Counted from the first letter of the stretch, positions 1 to 10,195 are shown. The stretch: DNA of 64,000 nucleotides from Cantharellus purpuraceus (GCA_025174535.1 JALBUN010000019.1:124001-188000), one strand, 5' to 3'. The notes: a model not told the origin generated them from the letters alone. Program-made: numbers and translations.

Positions 1-57
1 CGGAGACAGAGCCTGAGGTAGATAAGGGAAAGGGAAAAAGGAAACGCGATGTATAAA
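1..57 (+). pseudogene. Tail of antisense ORF in Ty3-E copy 1
   Basis: The first 57 bases encode the end of the same plus-strand frame seen whole at 9146-9547: an acidic stretch followed by a lysine/arginine-rich end (EPEVDKGKGKRK), stopping at about the same codon. Only the tail lies in the window. Preservation of the frame in both copies is why it is listed. Confidence 0.5.
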
Positions 58-203
58 ATAAAGATGAAAATGATTATAAATTTCGAAGCAGAGACAAATG
101 AGGCAGAGTGATTCCTTCAGAGCTTTTGGGCAGGCATCTAATTTCCCTTGACTTGTAATAAAATGGTGATGTGAAATAATAGAATTAGCATTAGTAATCG
201 AAC

Positions 204-491
204 TTAAAGATTCATAAGGGGGCCAGGTTTGTCTGGATAAGCGGAGTGAAAGTCGGAGACAGATTCAGATGCGTGATTGAGTTTGGATGCGGAGATCCAT
301 GAGGACTCTTCATCGGTGCCTTCGTATCCAGTCCATTTGACTAAGTACCGGAGCTTGCACTTGTATCGACGGTTGATCTTTGAGTCCAGGATCTCGGATA
401 TCTCATATTCATTGTCTGCTTCGATGATGATCAGAGGAGGTGGGGGTTGCGTGCAACCGGAGATCTCGTTCATGGTAGCGGGTTCAAGCAT
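204..491 (-). pseudogene. Chromodomain at the C-terminus of Ty3-E pol, copy 1
   Basis: The frame encodes a typical chromodomain: a start like YEISEILDSKINRR, the core YLVKWTGYEGTDEESSWI with the aromatic residues of the methyl-lysine cage, then a short tail. Chromodomains at the end of chromovirus integrases are known to direct insertion to heterochromatin. Upstream on the same strand (about 500-720) the frame continues as the integrase C-terminal GPY/F-like module (KKYLGPYEVIARTGSR) and ends in VHPVFHISMLEPA, so this is the last piece of one polyprotein rather than a separate gene. A stop between 492 and 723 separates it from the integrase core. Confidence 0.85.
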
Positions 492-722
492 TGATATATG
501 GAAGACCGGATGAACTGCTCGGAGGGTGAAGGACCTGCTGCCTGTGCGAGCAATGACCTCATAAGGACCTAAGTATTTCTTGGAGAGTTTCTTCGATGGG
601 CAGGTGGTCTGGAAGTGTTCGGCCTTAACAAATACTTTGTCTCCAATTTGTAGGTCTGGAGCCAGAATGCGGCGTCGGTCTGTGGAGACTTGATATTGTT
701 TCTGAGCATCGGAGATGGTCTC

Positions 723-1394
723 TCAGAGATGTTGGTGTAGTTGATCAAGGTCAGTTACAAATTGGCGGGCTTTGGTGGAGGCAAGTTCTTTCTCGGGGTG
801 GACGGAGATGTTCAGATGGTAGCCTTTATTAGCAAAGAACGGAGAGATGCCGGTAGTTGCATTCGGAGCGTTGTTGTAGGCAAACTCTGCGATCGGAAGT
901 AGATCAGCCCAGTTGTCTTGTTGATAGTTACAATAGATTTGGAGATATTGTTCCAGGGACTGATTCATTTGTTCTGTTTGTCTGTCTCCTTCAGGATGGT
1001 ATCCAGAGGTGAAGTGAAGTTTCATGTCGAGAGCCTGTCCTAGTGTGCGGAAGAAGGAGGACACGAACTCCAAGCCCCAATCAGACGTGACATGCGATGG
1101 GACTCCGTGTTTAGAGAATACGTGGAGAACAAACAACTTAGCTAGTAAGGCAGAGGTGATGGTGTCATGCGTCGGAATGAATAGTGACTGTTTAGTGAAC
1201 CTGTCAACAATCATGAGTATGGTGTCGTATCTGAGCGATGGGGGGAGCTTCTCTATGAAATCCATGGAGATGGAGTTCCATGGTTGCTCCGGGATTGGAA
1301 GTTGCTTAAGTGTTCCGTAGGGTTTGTGCCTTTGCAATTTTGAGCGCATACATGTGGTGCAGGAGTTACAGTAGTGTTGAATGTATTCCCGCAT
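723..1394 (-). pseudogene. Integrase core of Ty3-E copy 1
   Basis: This is a retroviral-type integrase. The end of the zinc-binding module is visible as CNSCTTC. The catalytic core follows: SMDFIEKLPPS with the first Asp, HVTSDWGLEFVSSFFR with the second, and a downstream GYHPEGDRQTEQMNQ stretch holding the Glu region. In copy 2 the second motif reads SDRGSEF; here Arg has become Trp (CGG to TGG), a change at a CG site. The enzyme would insert element cDNA into the genome, but the surrounding frame is interrupted and this copy is probably inert. Confidence 0.88.
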
Positions 1395-1613
1395 TTTTGG
1401 CCATACATAGTCTCGTCAGATTAATCCTTGTGTGTGATTTTGCCCGAAGTGGCCAGAGATCGGGTGATCATGATAATACTGCAAAATTCGAAGTCAGAGG
1501 CCGTTGGCGTCGGGGATGTATATCCGGTCGTTGTGTCGGAGGTGTCCTTTGGGGTCAAGTGACCATTTCGGATCGGAAGGGTTGTCCAAGTGTTTAACTG
1601 CAACAGGATCAGA

Positions 1614-2696
1614 TCAGAGTGATGAGCAGATGTCGGAGCGGAGTTGGTCGATGTCCATAATGGTGACAGCTCGGAGGGTGGGAGTCATGAGGGTGGATGC
1701 TCGTAGGGACGATGCCAGCTGCTCGTTAGTGAACACAGGATGAAAGTTGTGTGGGTTTACAGTGGCATAGTCGCTATTCCCCTCTTTAGGGTAGATGTCC
1801 CAGCGTCTAGTTAACGTGTCGGGCTTTGCTCCAAGTCGACCAGGACGGAAATGGATAATGAGATTGAACTGAGATAGGTATTTGGACCATCGGACCTGTC
1901 TCTGGGTGAGCAGTTTCGTTGTGGAGAAGTATTCCAAGTTCTTGTGGTCAGTTATGATGTCCACCGGATCGGAGGGACCCTCAAGGTAGTGTCTCCATAT
2001 CCGGAAGGCTTCATATATGGCAAGGAGCTCTTTGTCATGGACATCATAGTTCAGTTTGGGGGGTGTAAATGTACGCGAGTGAAAAGCGATCGGGTGGACT
2101 TGTCCGTCGTCTGGAGAGATGATGGACAGGATCGCGGCAAGTGCATAGTTGGAGGCGTCGGTCTCTAATAGGATGGGAACGTCTGGAACCCAATGAGTCA
2201 GTATCAGAGCGGAAGTAAAGGCCTTTTTCAAGGTCTCAAAGCTCTGTCTACATTCGTCAGTGAAATTCCATTGGATACCCTTCCTAGTGAGTTGGGTGAG
2301 TGGGACGGTGATATCAGAGTAGCCGTGAATGAAGCGGCGGTAGAAGTTGGCGAACCTGAGGAAGGACTGCACGTCCTTGACTTTCTGGGGTTCTGGCCAT
2401 TCCTGTATGGCTTTGATTTTGTCATCAGACATTGTCAATCCTGCCGGGGAGAGGATATAGCCTAGGTATTTGACCGAGTCGGAGTGGAATTCGCATTTGT
2501 CACCGCGGGTGAAGAGGCCATGCTTTTGGAGACGTCGGAGTACTTCTCGGACATGTGTCTGATGTTCTTCTTCATTGTCCAAATATACCAAAATGTCGTC
2601 TAAGTAAACAAGGACAGTCACATCGAGAAGGTTGGCGAAGGTGTCATTCATGAACCTCTGGAAGGTGGCTGGAGCATTGGTTAGTCCAAAGGGCAT
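1614..2696 (-). pseudogene. Reverse transcriptase (C-terminal part) and RNase H of Ty3-E copy 1
   Basis: The reading starts at the conserved MPFGLTNAPATFQRFMN motif and contains the catalytic box VYLDDILVY near residue 32, then the RT connection. RNase H follows, with acidic residues in ETDASNYALAA, HDKELLAIYEA and ITDHKNLEYFS, ending near KPDTLTRR. About 360 codons are open. The N-terminal half of RT lies beyond the A1 LTR inserted at 2777-4244 and resumes at 4250. Confidence 0.9.
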
Positions 2697-3047
2697 GACG
2701 CACCACTCGAAAGATCCATATCGTGTGTGGAAGGTTGTTTTCCATTCGTTGCCCTCTCAGATGCGGACTAGGTGGTTGTATGGGAACTGGTTTTCCCTTA
2801 AAAAGATCTTGTTTAAAGTCCCGAAACTGTACAATTCCGCTTGATGGCCTTAAAATATCAGCATATATCTGCTGCTTTCTCTTGATTCAGGGCCATTCAA
2901 ATATTCTCTATTTTTTCATATTTATTCGGGAATTTTCCATGCAGAAATGAGTCTACAAACTTATTGTTCTGCTGGGCGAAGTTTTGGGACCCACATGGAC
3001 CCACAAACCTTCGCAGATGTCAGCAGCTTCAAAGTCACCCAGACAAC

Positions 3048-3409
3048 TGACTCATTTTCGATCACATGACTCATTTCAATCTCCGACTCAATCTGGTCAC
3101 CACTGCCAGTAAATGCTCAATATCTTCCCAACCACTGCACCTCCTGACTCCATTTTCAGTGGAGAGTTCAATAGAAGCCGTGCCTACCCATAGCTGTGCT
3201 AATCAGCCCAGGAAACGAAGTATTGACCGAGTTATTTGAGTAATGGTGACTCATGCAATGACTCCTGCCATGACTCATGCTATGACTCCTGCCATGACTC
3301 ATGCTATGACTCCTTCCATAACTCATACCATGACTCCTGTGATTACTCATACTATGACTCCTGCTCTGAGTCACACTATGACTCCATCCATGACTCATGC
3401 CATGAGTCA
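3048..3409 (+). promoter_or_regulatory. Array of TGACTCA (Gcn4/AP-1 type) sites in the U3 of LTR A1
   Basis: Perfect TGACTCA or TGAGTCA heptamers occur at 3048, 3067, 3247, 3271, 3295, 3367, 3391 and 3403, with several one-mismatch versions between. From about 3243 to 3410 they are embedded in a minisatellite with a 12-13 bp half-unit (ATGACTCATGCT / ATGACTCCTGCC). The array ends about 130 bp upstream of the TATA box at 3541. TGACTCA is the known binding site of Gcn4/Cpc1 bZIP activators; function here is inferred. Confidence 0.6.
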
Positions 3410-3410
3410 G
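3243..3410. repeat. Minisatellite in LTR A1
   Basis: Degenerate tandem repeat of about 24-26 bp made of two similar halves, each carrying ATGACTC. The sister LTR at 47105-48475 has only about half as many units (47565-47660), so the array length varies between copies. Confidence 0.85.
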
Positions 3411-3540
3411 AGCAAATCCAAGCAGCTCATTGGCTAGGAAACTTCCACCCCCTTCTCACATATTCCACTAGCTTCCAGTAGTTTCCATCTATTAATAGGT
3501 AGAAGTTTCCAGTAGTATTAGTCAGCTCCTGTAAATACAA

Positions 3541-3548
3541 TATAAAAG
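3541..3548 (+). promoter_or_regulatory. TATA box of LTR A1
   Basis: TATAAAAG lies about 765 bp into the LTR, preceded by the TGACTCA array and followed by the segment expected to be R. It fixes the LTR's transcriptional direction as plus, opposite to the host Ty3-E copy. Confidence 0.6.
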
Positions 3549-4249
3549 GAGCCCATTCTGCCTCTGAAATAAATAACCATTTCTACCCCATCATTTGCAC
3601 ATCAGTGTGACTAGAGTGACATACAGTGTCATCCTCTATATCTCAGTAACTGTTGATTGTCCAGTTCAAGGGTCACTTACAGTTGTGTAACTGTATTTGA
3701 TTGCACTCGAAGTAGTGATTGTCCTGCTTTGGGCGTGAGTGTAGTATCTACCTCGCATGACTACGAATCTACAGGGTGAGATTGTCTGTCGATAGTCCTG
3801 CCATTAGTGCTCTTGTTTAAGTTACTAGTGTGTACTGCCTTTGCAGAGCATTAGAATCTTGAACTCGTGTGAAGCAGTTGCTAGACTACTTCACACATCG
3901 CTGTTACCCGCTTCTGAGTGTCACTGGTTGGACAGTCGGATTCATCCACCTACTTCCTCTAGCCTCTAAGTGCATTCCCCTCTTTTTGGAATATCTGGAC
4001 CCCTAAGTGTCCGTGAACTCTAGACTCTGGAAGTCTTATTCATTCCCTACTGCTAAGAAATGTATTACCTTCCTGCGTATCGTCTGCATTGACCATTACA
4101 ACGGATTGTAACCAAAGTACAAATGTTAAATCGTTTCTGGAGTTGTGCTGCAGTAGGATTTGATATTCTTCTCAGCTGTTCATTCATGGAATTGTGGTGA
4201 TTTAGAGTTTGCCCTAACACCATAATTTTGCGGGTTCCAAAACAGTGGT

Positions 4250-5111
4250 AGGCATGTCGGAGATCTATTTTGGAATAGATCTTAGCCTTTCGAGGACTCT
4301 CGAGTAGGTCTGCGGTGCGGGGTATTGGGTATTGGTCTTTCTTGGTGATCTTGTTGAGTGCACAGAAGTCGACGCATAGATGGAGTGATCCGTCCTTTTT
4401 GTGGACAAATAGGACCGGAGCTCCATGAGGAGATAGGGATGGGCGGATGAAGCCTGTGGCCAAGTTCTCATCTATGAATGTTCGGAGAGCCAGTAGCTCT
4501 TTTTGGGATAGCAAGTAGATAGGGCCAAGCGGAGGGGTGGAGTTGTCAATCTTGAGATCGTATGGTCTGTGTTCCGCTAGAGAGTTGGCTTTAGACTTGC
4601 TGAACACGTCGGCGAACTCATGATACTCCTTGGGAACCATAGAGAGGTCTGGTGGAGTGGATCGGGTGGAACGAGCGACGAGGAATATCGGATCGGAGAG
4701 GTGGACCTGGAATGTGTGAGAACCATCCAGTTTGCTTAGTTTGGCGAAGACCATAGCGTCCACCATTGATATGAACGGAGGGGTAGATGGAGTATCTATT
4801 GGAGCGGAGTCAGCAGAGGTGGAAGATAATTTCCCACCTAAAGTTGCTGGTGACATCGGGGATGACACAGCCTGTGCTGGAGAACGGAATGTGATATGGC
4901 CCAATGCCCAGTCAATCAACGGATTGTAGCGGGTGAGCCAGTTATGTCCGAGAACCACAGAACAGCTGGAGTCAAGCGGAGTAACATAGAATGTAAGGGT
5001 CTGGATTTCTCCGACAGAAAAATGGATAGACAGATCTATAGCTCGTGAAATAACAGCATTAGTGGTGCTGTCAAATAATCGGAGTGGTATCGGAGTTATG
5101 GTGTATGTATG
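4250..5111 (-). pseudogene. Protease C-terminal part and RT N-terminal part of Ty3-E copy 1
   Basis: Between the A1 and A2 insertions the minus strand encodes the end of the retropepsin domain (SVVLGHNWL, where Ty3 proteases have their flap-distal segment), a linker, then the start of RT: KEYHEFADVFSK, RPYDLKIDNSTPPLGPIY, KKDGSLHLCVDFCALNKITK and IYSKIDLRHAYH. The open frame runs on into the A1 LTR end (to 4065), giving a chimeric tail with no meaning for the element. Confidence 0.88.
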
Positions 5112-6552
5112 GAGTTTGTATGGGAACCACCTTTTCCCTATCAAATTCCATTTATGCAGCACCAATGTGCTATTCTTTGCTTTTCCATTCCTAAATATCC
5201 GCATATATTTGATGCTTGTACCTGGAATGGACTTATTCAAATATTCTCTATTTTTCCATATTTTTTCGGGAATATTCCATGCAGAACTCAGCTCAGAATC
5301 ATTTATTTCTGCTGTGCTACAGTTGTGGACCCATAGGCGCCCACAAACCTTCGCACAGCCGGCTCTCCCCTTTTGGACCAGGCATTTGGCCTGAATTCAA
5401 GCTCAGATGTCTCTGATCAATAAATATTCTCTAACTTAACAACCACAGCCTCTCAGGGCACTATTTTCTGTGGAGATCATCACCTGAGATGTGGCTATCC
5501 ATGGCTGTGCAAACCAGTGCAGAAAACAGGGTGGACACCCTTCTTTTTGCCTGATCAGTGCCTAGCTCAGGGATCAGATCAGCTGATGGGTGATCAAATC
5601 AGGTGATTGCCTTGGAATATTCTACCCCTTTCCATAACATTCTAGCTGTTTCCCTCTATTATTAGATAGAACTTTCCAGAACCATTATTCAGCTCCTGAT
5701 CAGTGTTAATGCAGTGATCAGATCCTGTGATTGGCTTGGAATATTCTACCCCTTTCTTCCACCTTCCACAACCTTCCAGTAGTTTCCATCTATTAATAGG
5801 TAGAATATTCCAGAAGCATTAGTCAGCCCCTGTAAATACAATATATAAGGAGGCCATTCTGCCTCTGAAAGAATAACATATCATCATATTCTACCCATCT
5901 TCTGCACACCAGTGTGACTAGAGTGACATACAGTGTCATCCTCTATCTCAGTAACTGTTGATTACCAGTTCAAGGATCTTTTACAGTTGTGTAACTGTAC
6001 TTGATTGCACTCGAAGTAGTGATATTCCTGCTTTGGGCATGAGTGCAGTACCTGCCTCACATGACTACAAATCTACAGGTGAGATTGTCTGTCGATAGTC
6101 CTGCCATTAGTGCTCTTGTTTAAGTTACTAGTGTGTACTGCCTTTGCAGAGCATTAGAAGCTTGAACTCATGTGAAGCAGTTGCTAGACTACTTCACACA
6201 TCGCTGTTACCCGCTTCTGAGTGCCACTGGTTGGACGGTTGGATTCATCCACCTACTTCCTTTAGCCTCTAAGTGCATTCCCCTCTTTTTGGAATATCTG
6301 GACCCCTAAGCGTCCGTGAACTCTAGACTCTGGAAGTCTTATTCATTTCTTGCTGCTAAGAAATGTATTACCTTTCTGCGTATAGTCTGCATTGACCAAT
6401 ACAAAGGATTGTAACCAAAGTACAAATGTTAAATCGTTTCTGGAGTTGTGCTGCAGCAGGGTTTGATATTCTTCTCAGCTGTTCATTCACGGAATTGTGG
6501 TGATTTAGAGTTTGCCCTAACACCATAATTTTGCGGGTTCCAAAACAGAGTT
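5112..6552 (+). mobile_element. Solo LTR, family A, subfamily A2 (LTR 5117-6547) with 5-bp TSD
   Basis: Ends are TGTATGGGAACC and GGTTCCAAAACA, and GAGTT is duplicated at 5112-5116 and 6548-6552. The uninterrupted site is seen in copy 2 near 13,775. Length is 1431 bp. A TATA box (ATATATAAGG) lies at 5841-5850. The 3' third is nearly identical to A1, but the U3 differs: instead of TGACTCA repeats it holds clustered TGATCA/GATCA motifs (about 5550-5730). Confidence 0.93.
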
Positions 6553-7106
6553 TATGTAAATCGGAAAAAGAGGAATCAAGGAAACAGTGAGTAGAACCGG
6601 AGTCTATTAACGCTTGAATAGCGGTATCAGGAATGGAGTCGGAGTGGACGAGGAGGGTAAGGGAGTCAGAGTGGAAAAGAGCGGATGTGTTCAGGTGGAC
6701 CTCATTTGTCATACGGGGAGTACCAACACAGCCCTCAGCCCGTACGGAGGCTATAGGACTGCTTACTATTTTTTTTGGTCCATCACTTTAGCGTCGGACT
6801 TGTCCGTCGTGGCGTTGGCGGCACGGCCCTTTGCCTTTGCTGCGGACGAGGTTGCCTTGTTGCAATCCTTGGCTTGGTGACCAGGCTTTCCGCAGAACAG
6901 ACAGAGGTTGTTGTCCATGCGGCGCTGGCGTTCCTGCTGGGTAAGTTTCCCGTCCTTTCCCAGCTTGGTGGAGAGGTCCGGAGTACTCTTGCGAGCTCTG
7001 GAGTTATTGCTGGTGCCAGAGTTGTTCTGACCGGAACCGGAAGCGGCAGCGTTACCAGTGTTTGACTTCTGGCCTGAGTTGGCGGTGGCCTGCTTTTCGG
7101 ACCCCT
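6553..7106 (-). pseudogene. Protease active site and gag zinc knuckle of Ty3-E copy 1
   Basis: On the minus strand this stretch holds the nucleocapsid zinc knuckle CLFCGKPGHQAKDC (CCHC, near 6860-6905), then the start of the protease with the catalytic motif ALIDSGSTHCFLD (near 6590-6620). The A2 LTR cuts the protease just after this motif and the B LTR cuts gag at 7112. In Ty3 elements the knuckle packages element RNA and the protease matures Gag-Pol. Confidence 0.85.
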
Positions 7107-7852
7107 TGTTGTGTTATTTGGAAGACCGGACTTCTAGGGGAGAGGGGAACAGAGGGGGAACAGAGGGGATAGGAGGAATAGGAGCACATAGGAGGCTCAG
7201 GAGGTTGAGGGGGAGGTAGGAAAGCGAGAGGAAATGGTTAGGAGGGAAGAGGAGAAGCCCCTGTAAGCTCCACACACATCAGATCATTCTCCTATATTTT
7301 TTATATTTTATTTCGTCATTTTCCCTATTGGCTCCACCCCCCATTTCGTTTTTATCACAAGTTTCTTTCCCATGTTTCAAATGACACAGAACTTTTATCA
7401 CGAGTTATTAGCATGCATATCTTGTATAAAACACGCCTAGCTAGATATGCAATGGACTAGAGAATTTCCTCTCACCTGTTTCTGTTGTCTGTGTCTGAAC
7501 TATTCGTTTCTGGAATAACTCCAGAACGAACACGTATTTCTACTATCTTTTGCATACTTCTCCAGATATTGCAACATATATTCGAATCCCAGTTTGCGAA
7601 GCCTAAGCTCCACTGGTTGATTTTCTATTAAGCATTTACTCTCGTTTGAATCATCTGCTCCTGATCCCTGCTCGAATTGTCGATATCTAGACGAAGATCA
7701 CACCAAATCCCATCAAACTTCGTAGGAAGATACTACTCAAGTATATCTTCAATTCAATTATGCATACATCCAGTTCCCATCACTCCCTCTGTCTCTATTC
7801 AAAATCTACTCTCCACACACCCCCAGCAAGGCGAAATTTTTTCAACATGTTG
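7107..7852 (+). mobile_element. Solo LTR, family B (LTR 7112-7847) with 5-bp TSD
   Basis: The unit begins TGTTATTTGGAAG and ends TTTTTTCAACA. TGTTG is duplicated at 7107-7111 and 7848-7852. The empty site in copy 2 (near 14,310) reads straight through. It is 736 bp, with a TATA box (TATAAAA, 7425-7431) in plus orientation. Its 3' part resembles the LTR at 20051-20663. Confidence 0.92.
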
Positions 7853-8655
7853 GACTTTGGGGTCTTGTCCGACGATTTGTCCGATTTGTTGTTAGTCAAA
7901 TTTTTGTGGGAGACCTCAGATTGATGTTCCCAATAACGGGCGTCGATGGATTGGGCGAGCTTGCGGAGGGTAGCCAAAGTATCCGGCTTACCGACACGTG
8001 ATATCTCGTCCTTGATGTCGTCGGAGTGCGGCATTGCCCCATTGGACTTTCGGAGCTAGCTGCTGGAAACTCACAATGTATTTTGCGATTTTGTGATTTT
8101 CCTTCATCCAAAGTCAATCGAGTTCATTCTCAGCATCAGCCTCGGGGTTGTACGGACTGAAATTGGTCCGTAGTTTGGAGATGAAGTCAGAGTAGTCCTC
8201 TGACCATATTGGGTCATCAGAGTTGTCCATGAGCGCTGGCTCGAAGTAGTCCAGTGCGGTGCCCTTGAGATAGGACATGGCGAAGGTGACCTTCACCCGG
8301 TTGGATGTGAATGCGTTGGGGTGGTCATGGAAATTCAACCGGCATTGCACCAAGAACAGCTGGAGTTTGCACGGATCGGAGCCATTGAATGGGTCAGGTT
8401 CTCAGACCTTGGTCCGGGACTTAGGGGCTTGTGGGTTACAGATGCTGCTAGTGAGCAGGGAGATGGCTTGCGCCAGATTTGGAGAGGGCAGGGTGTTGTC
8501 TTCTTCATTGACAGCCTCTATGTGGTCCGTCAGTTCTTCAATGACCTCGGGAATGGTGTCGATGCTGGGGGCGGGCACCTCGATGGTTCGTGCACGTTCG
8601 GAATTGGCGGTGGATCATGGCATTGGTAGGAGTGAGTATGGCAGTTCAAATATAC
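7853..8655 (-). pseudogene. gag N-terminal region of Ty3-E copy 1
   Basis: The minus strand encodes the capsid-like part of Gag: a start resembling PAPSIDTIPEVIE, then PDPFNGSDPCKLQLFLVQC, VTFAMSYLKGTALDYFEPAL and WSEDYSDFISKLRTNF, as in Ty3/gypsy retrotransposon Gag proteins. A TGA near 8402-8404 replaces an expected CGA codon, and further frame breaks follow. The knuckle lies beyond the B LTR insertion. Confidence 0.85.
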
Positions 8656-9145
8656 TGTTACGCACTAGGTCCGATTGGGGGTCGGAGGTTGGGTCGGAGG
8701 TTGGGTTGGGGTCGGAGTACATCGTGGGGGTCGGAATGGACTTGGCTTCAGCTTATGTGCTGCACCCTCACTAATACCGGTGTCTGAGATTTCGGAGACG
8801 GAGTACGACTTAGAGAGTTAGGATCAGACTAAACTGGGGAATGAAGTCCCCAGTTGGGCAACTTAAATACATATTTGAAATCTAATAATAATTACTCCGG
8901 TGATGGGTCTCCGAGGCCGACGGCCTTACGTGAGTATGTCCGAGTTTGATGGGGACAGATGTCTGGGTTCCTATGGTGATGCTGATGCATCAATCGGAAC
9001 CGGAGATGGATGGGCGGAATCGGCAGTGACAATCAGACAGGTAAATGGAGACGTAGCGGTTTCCAAATGGAGTATAGATTTCATATGCACGGGGATCTGA
9101 GTGGATCAGACGGGGATCTGGACGTTAATGAATATAGTCATAACA
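8656..9145 (-). repeat. LTR E shared by the two Ty3-E copies
   Basis: TGTTACGC...GTCATAACA, 490 bp, with perfect 5-bp inverted ends (TGTTA/TAACA). A TATTTAAG box on the minus strand (8862-8869) agrees with minus-strand transcription. It lies directly between copy 1 gag on its left and the 3' internal end of copy 2 on its right. It therefore serves as 5' LTR for copy 1 and 3' LTR for copy 2. A conserved GGGGAC...GTCCCC inverted repeat sits near 8836-8852. Confidence 0.88.
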
Positions 9146-9547
9146 GGTCATCTGACAAAAAGATGGCAGACAGAGACAGGTGCTGTGGCAGCTGGAGGTG
9201 GTGGTGTTGGATTGGAAGGAGCAATGACCGGCACAGGTACGGGGGGCATCTCTGTGCCCAATAGTACTGTGGGCCAGCTTATCCAGCTGGTTAACCTGCA
9301 GTTGGAGCACCTTCAGCGGACGGAGGGGTTGTTAGTGGAGTTAGTGAAGATGATGTAACGGAAGGAGGTTCTGGAGGGCCAGTGGACTGCTGAGTTGCAT
9401 CAACTGCAGAAGTTCATGGCCCCCTTGGATGAGGATTCAGACATGGGGGATGAGAAAGATTGGGTGTCAGATGTAGAGAGTGATGACAAGTTGGAGACAG
9501 AGCCTGAGGTAGACAAGGGAAAGGGAAAAAGGAAGTGCAATGTATGA
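9146..9547 (+). pseudogene. Antisense ORF at the 3' end of Ty3-E (copy 2)
   Basis: Opposite to pol, one plus-strand frame runs from the LTR edge to a TGA at 9545-9547, broken only by a TAA near 9356-9358. The inferred protein has a leucine-rich, coiled-coil-like part (VGQLIQLVNLQLEHLQ), a second amphipathic part (AELHQLQKFMAPLDED), a strongly acidic segment and a lysine/arginine tail. Its end is preserved in copy 1 at 1-57. I do not recognise a family. It may be a real antisense accessory ORF or a chance frame; the biased composition favours coding. Confidence 0.45.
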
Positions 9548-9699
9548 CTAAAAAAATGAAAATGAAAATGATTGTAATATTTTGGAGTGGAGAAGAAATG
9601 GGGTGGAGTGAGATTCTTTTGGAGGTTGGGTAGGCTTGTGATTTCCTTTGTGACTTTGTAATAAAACGATGATGCGAAATAATAGAATTAGTGTCAGTA

Positions 9700-9995
9700 A
9701 TGGAACTTAAAGATTCATAAGAGGACCAGGTTTGTCTGGATAAATGGAGTGAAAATTGGAGACGGATTTGGATGCATGATCGAGTTTGGACACAGAGATC
9801 CATGAGGACACTTCATCGGTGCCTTCGTATCCAGTCCATTTGACTAGGTAATGGAGCTTGCACTTGTACCGATGATCAATTGTTGAGTCCAGGATCTCAG
9901 ATATCTCATATTTGTTATCTCCTTCAATGATGATCAGGGGAGGTGGAGATTAGGTGCAACCGGAGATCTCATTTGTAGTGGCAGGTTCAAGCATT
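9700..9995 (-). pseudogene. Chromodomain of Ty3-E copy 2
   Basis: Minus-strand homologue of the chromodomain at 204-491, with YLVKWTGYEGTDEVSSWIS recognisable. A stop falls early, right after the MLEPATTNEISGCT-like start, where CAA-type codons of copy 1 have become TAA/TAG. Non-functional. Confidence 0.75.
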
Positions 9996-10195
9996 GATAT
10001 ATGGAAAACCAGGTGAACTGCTTGGAAATGGTCAGGGAGGTGGAGGGTGAAGGACCTGCTGCCTGCGCGAGCAATGACCTCATAGGGACCTAAGTATTTC
10101 TCAGAGAGTTTCTTTGATGGACAGGTGGTCCAGAAGTGTTCGGCCTTGATGAATACTTTGTCTCCAATTTGCAGGTCCAGAGCCAGGATGCAGCG

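Larger units (their letters stand above)
2772..4249 (+). mobile_element. Solo LTR, family A, subfamily A1 (LTR 2777-4244) with 5-bp TSD
   Basis: The inserted unit starts TGTATGGGAAC and ends GTTCCAAAACA. The ends form an imperfect inverted repeat. GTGGT is duplicated on both sides (2772-2776, 4245-4249). The empty site is visible in Ty3-E copy 2 near 12,900, where the RT sequence is continuous. The 1468-bp length, TG...CA ends, 5-bp duplication and a TATA box in mid-unit identify a long terminal repeat left by LTR-LTR recombination. No internal region or second LTR is present. A near-copy lies at 47105-48475. Confidence 0.93.
1..9145 (-). mobile_element. Ty3/gypsy chromovirus Ty3-E, copy 1 (5' LTR to 3' internal end, 3' LTR outside window)
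   Basis: On the minus strand this element reads LTR (8656-9145), gag, aspartic protease, reverse transcriptase, RNase H, integrase and chromodomain, which is the order of Ty3/gypsy chromoviruses. It continues past window position 1; that base corresponds to about 9493 in copy 2. Three foreign solo LTRs split it: A1 at 2777-4244, A2 at 5117-6547 and B at 7112-7847. Removing them leaves an internal region close in length to that of copy 2. Frames are broken by stops such as a CGA-to-TGA change in gag near 8403, so the copy looks inactive. It retains more CG dinucleotides than copy 2. Confidence 0.93.

Noticed and set aside
1024..1320. Plus-strand ORFs opposite integrase (also 10545-10841) that are identical in sequence between copies.
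   Set aside because: Mirror frames of the conserved integrase; identity is explained by the near-identical block, not by coding on that strand.
3235..3415. Evenly spaced repeats as a possible CRISPR array.
   Set aside because: Units are contiguous and degenerate, without unique spacers, and the genome is fungal.
3236..3481. Repetitive frames reading DSCHDSCYDSC, MTHAMTPAMTHAMTP and SHSMSHGRSH in the A1 minisatellite.
   Set aside because: Open in several frames because the repeat unit lacks stops; not protein coding.
4065..4244. A minus-strand frame (FGTRKIMVLGQTLNHHNSMN...) recurring at the 3' end of every A LTR (also 6368-6547, 37725-37904, 48296-48475).
   Set aside because: It runs through the LTR terminus, has no own start and simply follows the shared nucleotide sequence. 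A1/A2 differences in it include non-conservative changes. Treated as a chance open frame, although exonisation after insertion is possible.
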